Assembly: GCA_905250125.1 (NCBI GenBank)
Contig: CAJNOL010000684.1
Span: 1-64,000 of the forward strand
DNA: 64,000 nucleotides
Direction: 5' to 3'
DNA from: Rotaria sordida
Lineage: Eukaryota; Rotifera; Eurotatoria; Philodinida; Philodinidae
The notes under the pieces were generated by a model that saw nothing but the letters and a program-made list of their open reading frames with translations, was not told where the DNA came from and did no database searches. Positions 9,686-21,200 of this stretch are shown here, one piece after another (the stretch's first letter is position 1; the number at the start of each line of letters is the position of its first letter). The position numbers and the translations under genes are program-made.

Positions 9686-12073
9686 TTAACCAATGCCACC
9701 ATAATGATTATAATCATCATTATTTGAACTATTAGGTGTTTTATCAAATTTTTTTACTTCTTCTTGCATGGATTCTTTTAATTTTAATATAGCATTTGTA
9801 TCATTTACTTGATCTTCACCATAATTAAAATTTGCTACATCAGTTGGCGGAGGTTGTGCTTGTTGTTGTTGGCTAGGTGATTGTTTCATTTGTGGATCAT
9901 AATCACCTAAGAAATACATTTTGTTTTGTAAATAGAAAACATAAAAATCTATTTTAGCGCAATCTCTACAGGATTAAACTATGAAACATGATGTAACTGC
10001 TGTTAATAATCACAAGAAAGTACTTTATTCTAAGCTATTGTTAGACAAATTTCTTTACTATCCTTGTACTTGATCTTCCAGAAATGCAATAAAGAAGTAG
10101 TTCATATATTAGAATAAGATATTATTGATATACAGTCTTTGATCGTATATCAACAAAGTCTGTGATGGTCTCGGATTAGCGTAAGACACGAGTTATGGGA
10201 AATTCAAATTTTTACTCCTATACTTCAATACTCCTTCAAGCTTGTCTTTCATAAAATTTATTTAAATAAATACCATTTATTGAACCATGATGAGACATAT
10301 CAGGTGGCATTGATGACATATGAGTCAAATGTGGATCGTGATACTTGATAAAATAAAATGATAAAATATGTTTGAATAAGAAGAATTTTGTTTACCATTG
10401 GATTAGGTCCTGGAGGCATTCCACCAGGTATATTTCTCATACCATAGGGTGGCATTTCTCCACCATTTGAATCTTGAGGACTTGGCATCATTGGTGTTGT
10501 TGGTGCATGACCTGTTGGACATGGAGTCTAAATGATGTGTATATTTTTTATTATACATGAAAAACTTTTTAGCGTAATTGCTACAATCGATTAGCTAGTG
10601 AAGAGATAAAGAATAGAATCGAAATATGTGGAACTAGTATTTTATGTCTGATAAAGATACGCAATATTTTACAAAAATATATTTTGAAATACATACACCA
10701 TAAGGAACGGGTGACGATGAAGAATAACCTCCAACCTAGAAATATAAAATAATTAATTGAAATAAATATAATTTAATTAAATTTACTCCTGGTGAATTTG
10801 TCATAAACATTCTTGGTCCAGGTTGATTCATTGAGGGTGACATTGCTGGTGGCATACCTTGAGGTCGATATGCATTTGGTGGTGGTGGTCCACCCGGACC
10901 TGTATGACCCATTGGATTTGGTGGTAATCGAGTACCTGGTGATGTCATACGTAAACCTAAATTTCAAAAATTTAGTTTTTCTTAAATATAAAACAAAAGA
11001 ACATGTATAGCTACCATTTCGACCGGTATCCATTTGTGGTGGCATTAACGCTCCACCGTTTGGTCCACCCTACATATAAAAAAAATCAATAAGATAATTT
11101 AACTCTTTTTTTGGTGTCCATACTGAATAATCTGGTTGAGAAGGCATACGAACAAGTGAACGTGAAGGTGCATTTGGATAACGTGGATACTAAAAAGAAT
11201 AGTTGTTTTTTTTATCAAAAAAAAAAAATGAATATCTAAATCCTACTTGATTCATCATTTGTTGTCCTGGTGGCTATAAAAAGTAATAATAAATAATTCA
11301 TTTTTTTTTAAATAATTAATTATTTACTGCAAAAAATGGTACATTTGGATTATGCATTCCTTCACCGACATTCATTGGCATTGGTGGTGGAGCATTAGGA
11401 TTTGGATTTGGCTAAAAAAGAAAAACAATAATAAACTAAAAACAAAATTCAATAGAATCATTTTTTGTACTTGAGGAGGAATGCCATTAGGAGCATAATT
11501 GGAATTAATAAAACCCTAACAAAAAAATAAAATAAAATTTAATTAATAAATCAAAATAAAATAAAATTTANNNNNNNNNNAAAATAAAATAAAATTTAAT
11601 TAATAAATCAAAATAAAATAAAATTTACATAATCATGAAATGCTTTTGCTTCTTCTGAATGAGGATGTTGATCTCGACGTTCTGGTGCTGCACTGTATAA
11701 ATCCCAAAAAACACTAAAAAACAACAAGATAATCTCAATAGGAAACTTTAAGATCAATTTTTCTTACCACCACCAACTAAATAAAAATCCTGGTGCTTCA
11801 CCAAGTGACATTTTATTTGGCTCCCATTTCATCTATTCATATAAAATTAATATTCAAATATATTTGAAAATATATATCCTTACATCCGCACAAAATCCCT
11901 GAGCAGCTTTTGATGCACCAATATGGTACAAATATTCATAAACATACAAATTCAATCTAAATAATAAATATAACAAAAAAAATAAAATAAAAAAAAAATA
12001 ATAATAATAATTTTTACTTTTCTTTTGCATGCATATCAGATGGAGCAGTAACACCTTTATTTTTTCCGTACAT
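9686..12073 (-). CDS. SSBP: Single-stranded DNA-binding protein SSBP/SSDP (LIM-domain-binding cofactor)
   Basis: Fourteen exons: 12073-12018, 11956-11884, 11832-11768, 11713-11629, 11515-11471, 11411-11328, 11273-11247, 11189-11124, 11069-11015, 10956-10787, 10735-10697, 10527-10396, 10343-10274, 9906-9686; 395 aa, close to the vertebrate 388. The N-terminal LUFS/LisH region is very conserved: [20 protein letters not shown], then [20 protein letters not shown] and [18 protein letters not shown]. The rest is the Pro/Gly/Met-rich tail, including MPSPQDS as in animal SSBP2/3/4. In animals SSBP binds LDB1/Chip and stabilises LIM-homeodomain enhancer complexes in the nucleus. The last exon (about 73 residues, with a Gln run and an acidic helix-like [15 protein letters not shown]) does not match the vertebrate C-terminus I know. 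The intron at 11628-11516 contains the first 10-N gap. Confidence 0.95.
11523..11628. repeat. Direct duplication flanking a 10-N gap (probable assembly artefact)
   Basis: The 48 bases before the N block (11571-11580) are repeated identically after it. Collapsing the two copies leaves an ordinary intron of about 55 bp between SSBP exons 4 and 5, like its neighbours. The simplest reading is two contig ends that overlap but were joined with a fixed-size gap. Confidence 0.85.
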
Positions 12074-14877
12074 GATTGATGATGTATTAATTTGGACAAA
12101 AATAAAAAAAGAACAACATTTTATGTAAAAATCTAGATGAAAGAAATATTCGATCTATAATGTATATATATATGCGTATATATTTTATATTAAGATATAA
12201 ATGAAAAGATATGATTGATTGATTTTATGGTAATAAATTCTGTCAAGTAGAAACCATTGTTCCATTCTTATACCTCTCTATTTGATTGATTTTAAAATAG
12301 GAATTAAATAAAATGAGAAAAACAACTAAGAATTTAATTTTTAAAAAGTTATAATTTGAAATCATATCTTTTTTTTGTTTTTCTTTTTCCATGTTGACCT
12401 AGATTTCTAACGAAAAGATTTGCTCTTTGGTAAAGGTTCATATGAATTCATTGATTGGTTAAGAAACCAAACCAATGAGAAGTTATTTTTAAATTTGTAC
12501 AGCAACTTAATCATAAAAACCACTTGTATAATTTTGTAAGTAAATATTTTTCGTAATTCTTTTTTTTATATTGAATTTGTTGAATAGTGAAAAAGTAACA
12601 TTTGAAAATAACCTGTACAATTTTACTTCAGATATACCGCTTCACCTGCACTCAGTGCTCTGTATGAATTATATCAATAAGTATTGTGACTATAATTAAG
12701 TTAAAAAAATGTTGCCTAGCAAGAAAAATCGATAAGAAGATTTTAATAAACATTAATAATTTATAATTTCATTTTATTAAACCTCCAATAATGCAACAGC
12801 AAAATATAGGTGTAAAAATAATTTTTTTCAGAAAGACTTATTTTTATCAGAAGAAAAAAAATGAGTATATATACGAAAGATGAAAATTTTCAATAGAACA
12901 ATATTACAGCTCTCAGAAAAAAAAACCAATATCCTACAGGTTTATATAAATTTATCGATACGTAGAAGATAGTGTATATGGAAGCAAATAGAGCGGATCA
13001 GTTGGGAATATCCCTTGGTGAGAACAAAAATAATCTTTGAATTACAGTAAAACCTCTATTAGTAAACGCATCATGTTTTGAACAAACTCTCGGTCTCACG
13101 AGGAGATTTTTCCTGGAGACGCATCTCCCATAGGTGAACATTAGAGTTCGCTAGGTTCAAAATTTTTAAACCGTACTTTGATATTTTCAATGAACTTTTC
13201 CAATTGGAATTAAATAGTTCCCTAGAAGATACGCGATACTCTTTTCCAGTTTTGTCATATTCAGTGATTAGTACATCGTAAACATTTTTTAGACGACTAG
13301 AGTCTGGCGGATTCTACTGAACGCTTCTGTACTTTGAACTTGAACATTATTTTTTCTTCCAGTTTCGATTGCTATTTTAACCTCTTTTAAATGAACACAT
13401 GTGCATTTTTTTTTCTCCCTCTCTTCTTTAATAATTCTGCCTAAAGTACTAAAATTATTCGTCATTGAATGTTATAATTGTATGCATGAGAGAAACCAGT
13501 GACATAATAACGACAGCAATGGTTTATCACAATGTGAATTAGCTGAAAACTCGAATATTTCACTTGGTTTTGTATCCAATAGTTTAAAATGAAAAAGAAA
13601 AAGCATATTTAAATAGTTATTAAATAAACTAAAATCAATACATTAAATAAAAATTCAAAAGTTTTAACGTAACAAAACTTAATAAACATATATTTGCATG
13701 AATTACACAGCAACATTCATCAAATTTACACATAACAAGAACCAAAACAGAAAGTATAAAACTTTGTAAAATAAAACAAAGTTTTGTATTCATAAACACT
13801 GAAATGAAGAAAGATAAACAAACAATCCAGAGAATGATCTCTAATTATTTTAAAAACTAGTAAAGAAATTTATATTCTGAAAAGCCCTTTGTTTTTCATT
13901 TCATAATAAAACATATTACACCTTCAATCAAGAAATGTTTCTCAATATTGAATACATTTCAAAAGTTACAACAATGTTTACTTAAAAGAAATTTTTACTA
14001 TAATGAAACTTGTTTCTCATGAAATTTTATGTCTTCTGAACTATACATATACACCTCATTAAATTTCATCCCAATATGAACAATCATGCTCACATAAACA
14101 CTTTTTCTATCAGCAACAATCGTGTATAATACTATGAAAAATAACTTGGTTTTACCGATTGTATTCTTAAGAGTAAAAGAAATAATGTGCATAACGAATA
14201 TTAATAAGTGCAAAAAGATTTATTATTTAGAACATATTTTATATGCATATGATTGGAATAAAGAAAAATTAATTTTAATTTTATTCATATTATAATATTT
14301 GATGAATCTCATAGGAACATTATATAAATGTGAAATAAAAAAGAAATGAACTCCTCGATATATTTCATTGTCTCTTTTTTTTTTTATAGAGCTTCAATCG
14401 AATAAATTAATTATCATGGAGATTTTATGAAAAGAAGAAAAGTTATTCAGTACATTATACTACTACTACTACTACTACTAAAAATATTTCTTCAATTTTT
14501 ATTATATTAATATATATTTTACTTCAGGTGTGTCTCAATTAACAATAATTGTACTTGCTTATGTAATGAAATACCACCATAGTACATTAAAAGAAGTGTA
14601 TATATCTTTTGTTGACACACAAACTTCGTGAAGTGAAGGTTGTTTTTTTAAACACAATTAATATATTATGACAGTTGCTTAGTTTGATTACATAAAATAA
14701 ACCTTGAGTATGTCATTTGATTAATTATAAAAGAAAAGAATCTATTGGAAATATTCAATGAATTTGGAAAATGAATAAATATATTTTTGTATAATTTATT
14801 TTTACACTAAAGATTTATATTTAAAATACAAAATAAACAAAAAAAAAGCAAGAGTGAAAGACTTGAAAAATTGAGCA
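12074..14877. other. 2.8-kb intergenic region upstream of SSBP
   Basis: No coding frame I would defend. It holds the SSBP promoter side, a (TAC) microsatellite at about 14458-14481, and a fragment at about 12979-13020 resembling the outer end of the palindrome at 56709-57328 (shared AGAGCGGA and TTGGGAAT). At about 13047 a sequence beginning CAGTAAAACCTCTATTAGTA looks like the inverted terminus of a pogo/Tc1-type element, but I found no partner end. A 71-codon frame at 13998-14213 has no supporting features. Confidence 0.5.
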
Positions 14878-15270
14878 TTAATTTTTAATTTCATTGGCTA
14901 TATCATTGTCATATTCCATATCTTGATCTAAACGTAATTCAATTAAATTATTTTCACAAAAATTTGAAGCTACTATTGATGACATATCTAATTTTATTAA
15001 TTCATCATCATCATCATCATCTAATAGTAACCTCGTTGATTGTTGTTCGTAACTAACAACATCATCAAAGTGTGAAAGTCTATTGACTTGAATTGATATA
15101 TGTAAGTTCGTTGAATTATTTATATGATCATTTACAGATTGAGAAGTTTGTTTATTGGTAAATAATGTATATGTGAACAGACTAATGGTTTTGGAAAAAC
15201 CTACTTTAATCATTAAAAATATCGTGCCAATGAACGGTATTGAATAGATCGACAGGTCGTTAAGAAACAT
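14878..15270 (-). CDS. Small putative membrane protein with acidic C-terminal half
   Basis: Single-exon frame of 130 aa. The N-terminus has hydrophobic stretches (IPFIGTIFLMIKVGF and ISLFTYTLF, residues about 12-38) that could form one or two membrane segments or a signal anchor. The remainder is polar, with a run of six Asp after LLLDD and an acidic tail (QDMEYDNDIANEIKN). Codon use resembles neighbouring genes. No family recognised and no flanking exon found. It could be a lineage-specific gene or a chance frame. Confidence 0.4.
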   Translation of the reverse strand: MFLNDLSIYSIPFIGTIFLMIKVGFSKTISLFTYTLFTNKQTSQSVNDHINNSTNLHISIQVNRLSHFDDVVSYEQQSTRLLLDDDDDDELIKLDMSSIVASNFCENNLIELRLDQDMEYDNDIANEIKN

Positions 15271-15582
15271 GTTTTGACAAATGAATGACGCTCAAATCAA
15301 TAAGCATCGAACAGAAATACAAAAAAAAAAGGAAAAGGAAAAGAAAAGAAAAAGACATGATCGAAACGAACTGTCGTACATAAAGTATGAGTAACGAACG
15401 ATATGTCATTTATATGTACAGTAGATAACCATTATCGTTTTCTAACAACGTAAATACAGCGCACATATATATATATATTCAAACTAATAGTTCGTATAAA
15501 TAGTATTATGCATGCAAGATGAATAAGCTTCTATTTTTATTTTATGACCTATTAATTATTGTGTTACTAAGCATGTATTTTT
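15271..15582. other. Short intergenic spacer
   Basis: 312 bp between two uncertain minus-strand genes. A purine-rich run lies at about 15316-15355 and a short TA repeat at about 15466-15478. Nothing else seen. Confidence 0.4.
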
Positions 15583-15936
15583 TTAGTTGCTTGTTTTTTT
15601 ATGACGAACATTAAGATTAGTTAGAACATCTTCGATTTTGTTAATATAATATATTGTTTGTTTTTCTATTTCATGAACATATTGATCAAGTTCAAGATAT
15701 TCATCATATGAAAGTTTTTTGTTAATATCTAAATATTAATATAAATAAGTTTATATATTATTTTTTTGGTTTTGAAATTATCAAAAGCTTTTTCTTTTAA
15801 ACTAAAATACAGAAATTCAGTAGAATTTTGATTTTCTAAAGCATTACACAATGTATAAATTTCTTAAAATATTTTTTTTTTCTGTACCCATCAAATGTAA
15901 ATATAAATCATGATAACCTTGGACAACAAAAGACAT
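15583..15936 (-). CDS. Tentative small two-exon coiled-coil protein
   Basis: Proposed exons 15936-15888 and 15728-15583, joined in phase 1 to give 64 aa (MSFVVQGYHDLYLHLM, then DINKKLSYDEYLELDQYV and a helix-prone tail ending in RHKKTSN). The splice sites are GT-AG and the join keeps the frame. An alternative is an extra middle exon, since 15758-15863 also has an open frame with plausible codons, but its upstream intron would be only about 25 bp. I do not recognise the protein. It may be a small conserved factor or a decaying gene. Confidence 0.3.
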
Positions 15937-18217
15937 GATAAATATTTATAACCAATCAAGGACTAAAGGCTCAAATAGCATTTGTAAAAATAATGAATGA
16001 ATGATTGTATTTTTTTACATAGAACAAACATTAATGCATTGACAAAAAAGTTCGACATTTTTCTTTTTTCTTCTTTGATATGGTAGATTGATTCAAATTT
16101 TTTATAGATTTTTTTCAATTGCTAGTGTATTGAATGATTCTAAAGAAACAATTCTCATTCTTGGAGTAAATATTAGTATTTTCTAAAACAAAAAGTTTCT
16201 TTAAATTTTCTTTAAATTTCACTTGATCTTTGATAAGAAATGCATATATCTGTTATATCTTGCTGATTGTAACGCTTCTAATTAATTTTTTGTAATTACC
16301 CAATTTGTTTTCATGGTCACTAAATAAAAAAATAAGTAACATTAATAAAAAAATATTATTGAATAACAAAGATACTTAAGAGTAAAACAAAATTAATGAC
16401 GAAGATATTTTAATTTTATTATAAAAAACTTAAAAAAATTGTCTCTTTATATGATCAGATAGTTGTTCTATGATATTTATTCATTCTTCAACTAATATTA
16501 TAATAATAGAATTTTGATCTTCATCTCTTCTTATGTCTAACAGTCTATACGTTATTAGGGTATACAAAAAGTGATGTTGATAGAACAAAAGACAAATACA
16601 GAAGCAACTTTATTAAATGTATGAAATAATTATTCTGATTATTTACATTCAATTATATTCGTGTTGAATCCATTTATCGAATGATTTTTGTAGTCTTCTT
16701 TACTTAAAGAAGTCATGAACTTAATTATTCATATTACGATGCAACAATTTTGACTCATGTTAATCGTTTAGATTTTGTTTCATTAAGTCGAATAATCAGT
16801 AACAGAACTGAAGAATTACTTAAATAAAAACTTGATGAACTTGTTTCTGTATTTCATTTTTTGTTTTTGCGGACAACACTTTTCGTATACTTTAATATAT
16901 ATAGACGAATAGGCATTAGAGGAGATACATCGAAGACAAAATATTATCTAATAACCCGCGATGCAAAAGTATCCGTACAAATGTCGAAGCCTATTGTATA
17001 TAAACAGAAAGCCCTAAAAACCGAACTTTTCCACTCATTGATAGAGCAAATTATGTACTTAAAAATGTATGTTTTCAAAAAATGCAGGATGTAGTTTAAT
17101 AGTTAAAATTTAAAAAGTTTTGAAACTACCAAAAATGACTTGTAACTTTTTAGGCTTTTTTCTTGTTTTAATCTGTATCATAATGACTAAAAAACACGGT
17201 ATATCGAGCGAAAACTTGAAGATAGTAGACTATGGAGTCTAGACTATCTACAGACTGCCTGAAAGTATGACTCAATAATTTTCTACGTTTTCATGGTAAC
17301 CACCAATCACCGTCATTTACAAAAAATCGAGACATCGCAGTTTTGGCAAAAATCTGTACCATTTGTAACGTTCAAAAATTTCAAAATGTGTCCAAACTTT
17401 TTTTTTAACTGAAGGATACGAAGCTACTAAATATGTAGAGTCAGTTTTAAACCATTAAAACTAACACAAGCTGAACGTATGGAAGAATTACTAATTTTAC
17501 CTTGATTACAAAGTCATTTTTTTAGTGGTTTAGAAACTTTTTAAATTTTAAGTATAAAATTACATCCTCCATTTTTTTAAAAACATACATTTTAAAGTAT
17601 AGGTTTTGTTCTATCAATGGATGGAAAAGTTCGGTTTCTAGTACTTTCTGTTTATATATAATGAGCTCCGACATTTGTACGGATACTTTTGCATCGCGGG
17701 ATACTACCGTCACATATCATAACAAACAGTTCTTATTGAAATTTTATTATTATTATGATATTAGTTGAAGAATGATCAAATATTGGAGAAATTTAGAGCA
17801 TTGTTTATAATTTCAGACCATAGAGAGAAAACATTTCTTTAAGAGTACCTCAGCTCTTTTTCTGACTCCCGAATACAGAATAACTGGTTAAGTTGAAATA
17901 TTTACCACTAACATTTGGAAGTATTCTCTATAGATAAAATTGTCCGTTTTCTTTGCTATCCGGATTTACAGGATCCTGAAAGTCAACGTCCCGAGTTTAA
18001 CACCGAACATTTATGTATTTCGAAAAAAGAAAGTGAGATTTTGGAAAAGAATTTTTTGCCTCGAACATCTGTCTCCTTATTCTATCTGTGGTAAAAGTTT
18101 CAACTTGATCGCTTGTACCGTTTTCGAGAATCAGAAATAATCGAAAAGAGGAGAAGGGATTCTCTTAAAAGTTTTTTATAAGGAATCTGTCACTATTTTT
18201 GGTATCTCCTAAGTATT
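15937..18217. other. Intergenic region containing a foldback element
   Basis: About 2.3 kb between the tentative gene at 15583 and the end of the shorter polycystin gene. The foldback element at about 16468-17783 takes up more than half of it. The rest is AT-rich with no convincing coding sequence. Confidence 0.5.
16468..17783. repeat. Foldback element 2: 1.3-kb nested inverted repeat
   Basis: Inner arms at about 16950-17155 and 17505-17706 are reverse complements at roughly 80% (landmark CGATGCAAAAGTATCCGTAC in both). An outer pair, about 16468-16515 and 17735-17783, also matches (ATTCTTCAACTAATAT). Non-matching DNA lies between the outer and inner blocks on the left. The arms carry similar open frames of about 60 codons on opposite strands (shared RDAKVSVQMS and TELFH), which follow from the repeat and are not evidence of a gene. 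Confidence 0.7.
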
Positions 18218-21200
18218 TTACTTTTGATTAAGTTTTAATTGTCCTGTTTCTAAATCATGTTTCATTATCTTTTGTTCTTCTTCATCTAAATTTCCATCTT
18301 TATTTTTATCATATTTATTAATGATTTTTTTAATATCATCATCCGTATAACCACGAGTCTTATTTAACAAAAAAAAAAACACAAGTGAATATAATCCTAT
18401 AAACAAACAAAATTTTCATTGGAATTTTACTTTTAAATTTGTTTCATAATCAATTGATTTTTTTCTCGGTATTAATTGATAAAAATTCATTGAAAATTTT
18501 TTTATTTTATATGTTTTTAATGTTGTATCAGATTCAATTCTTGAATATGTTTCATTTATAATAGCTAAAAACATATTTAATAAAACAAAATAAACAAAAT
18601 AAATATATGAAAATAAAAATAATGGTCCAATTATTTGACCAACATTTCTCATTGCATAAAGATTAAAATCACCAAGTATCATTCGAAATAAAGCAAAACT
18701 AAAAATTAAAATGTTTTTTTGTTTTTCGTTAGAAAAATATTTTAATAAATTTACATTGATGTACGAAATGATCTCCATTCAGTTAAATATCTACCAAATA
18801 AAATCCAACCAAGTTGAGTATAAGCAAGAAAAATAATTAAAAAAATTGATGTAAATGCAAATATTTCATTTAAACAAGATGAAATTGTTTTATTAAGTAA
18901 AAGCATTGTTTTATTTATATTTAAATATTTAAAAATTTTTACCCATGTTATTGCAAGTGTTAAACCTAAATAAAAATCTGAATTGATTTTTAAATTAAAT
19001 AATTCATTAAAATTTGGATAATTATTTTCAATTTTTAATAATTCACTAAGATGTTTTGTTGTTGAAAAATGATTTAATATTTCATATAGAATACATATAA
19101 ATGAAAGAATAATTGTAATAAGATTTATTAAATTCCATAGATTGAATAGAAATAAATATTTTTTATCGAAAATCTTAAAAGATAAATATTATTTTTAGAA
19201 AATTTTCATATTTAAATTTACTTCAATAACACATTCAATTATTTGAAGGATAACAATCAGAGTAAATATTATTTCACAAACAAAAGTTAAATAATCAATG
19301 GAAGATATGTACTAAAAAAAAAGAATATATATATATATTGAATTATAGTTTTGTTTTATTTGGATTAGATTATATATGGATGAAATATAAATCATAATTG
19401 CCTAGTTCATTCATCGCTAATGTGTGAAGTCTTCCAACTGATAAATCACTTCTGAGTCGATGCTATGTGTCATATGTAGACTCAAATGAGTTCTGAAAAG
19501 AATTCGTATCCTTAGCTTATTGCTGTGGAGATACTGCATTTTTAGGATATTTTTTTTTTAAATAAATGCTATAGTCTTTAATCAGGGTTGTCGAAATTTT
19601 TTAGCAAGGAAAAGGCTAAAAATCCGGCTGAAAGTGCTTTCACCTCGAAATGCTAGAGGTGGTGACTACAGGGAAGAGAAAAATGAAATCCACTGTTACT
19701 CGGTCCTCTTACAATAGACAATCGTAACCAGATCGGTCACCTTGCAACGATGTCGTCGGCTTATTTTTATTTCACTTTCTTGCAGATAAAAGTAAATCAT
19801 GTTTCTATTCAAAGTTAGCACCAGAAAAACTAATCTTCAAATCTAAGAATCTTTACATTAAATAAAGTAGAGTATTTCCTAATAGGTTAGTTTCTCTTAT
19901 CATTCGATATTTACACGATTATAACATAATTAATAAAATTTACTCTATTAACATACTCGAATTAATTTCACTGCTTGGATAGATGTTGAAGTAATAGCAC
20001 CACCTACATAACCAACAAATACTTTCATTATATAATCAAAAAACAAAAAGTAACTATATTACCTGATGATGGATATTCCGCTAGAAGACTAAATGAAATA
20101 TTTTAGTATCATAATTCAAATTCTATTTTACCGTATATGACAAAATAAATTAATATTTGGATTATAAACAATAACATCAAAAAATATTGCTCGTGTACCT
20201 CGATTAATCCATGAATTTCTTTCTAATTCTCGAAGAATTTCCATTGTTGTATTAGCACTAAACAATTAAGAAGATATTTTGTTTGTTTTTTTTCTAAATT
20301 TAGTTTCATAATAATTAATACTTTCGAGTAAACAATTGTACATAACCACCACCACCATATTCAGATACAACACCTGTATATACACTTGTTTTAGTCTGTT
20401 TAACAGATGTATAATTCCAACTGTAAATATAATATTTTAAATATGAAATTAAAAAGTGTACTGAAAAACTTACGCATCAGATGTAAAGATATTTAATGAA
20501 TTATTACCAAATGAATCTTGATCTTCTTTATCAATTGTATATTCTGCATAACATTTTTGAGTAAAATTTCGTTTAGCAAATTCTTTATGAAGTTTACAAG
20601 AATTTGGTTTAATCTTTAATGCAAAAATTTATCAAAATTAAATTATATAAGTTGACATCACTTTACTCGAACTTGTCTTAATCGTGCAACTCCTAAAAAT
20701 GAAACAAATCCATTTTATCGAGATCTTCATAACAAACTTTTGCCTATTACCAAGAATTTTATTTTCATTATATATGTAACCATAATCAGTTTTTGATATA
20801 TTGAGTTCAGTATTATCAATATTATACAATCGTGAATAAATAGGTCCTTGTAATATCTACGAAAAAAAAGAACGACAAAAAGTTTGATTCAAACAAAAAT
20901 AGTTTAATAAATAATAAACCTTCCAAAAATCTTCACCATTACTTCGTGCAATATCATTAAATGTATTTCCATCGTTGGTTTTCGAAGTAACGAATGCTTC
21001 TCTTAACATATTTGTATAATAGTATGTCGAATTGTTAGCTCGAGTAAAACTGACTGACCAAAAAAAAAATATATATATAGTTTATGGAATATAAATTAAA
21101 TGATTTATATATTTCAAGAAATAACTGCTTACGAGAAAGTGATAATCATTAAAATATTTTGAAAGTTTCAACAAGAACAAATGTGCCGTTCTTGGGATAT

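Noticed and set aside
13047-13100. pogo/Tc1-like inverted terminus (CAGTAAAACCTCTATTAGTA)
   Set aside because: No matching opposite end and no transposase frame nearby; left as a remark in the intergenic entry.
16861-17713. Two similar frames of about 60-77 codons on opposite strands
   Set aside because: They sit in the two arms of an inverted repeat, so similarity is explained by the repeat; kept only as a finding to test.
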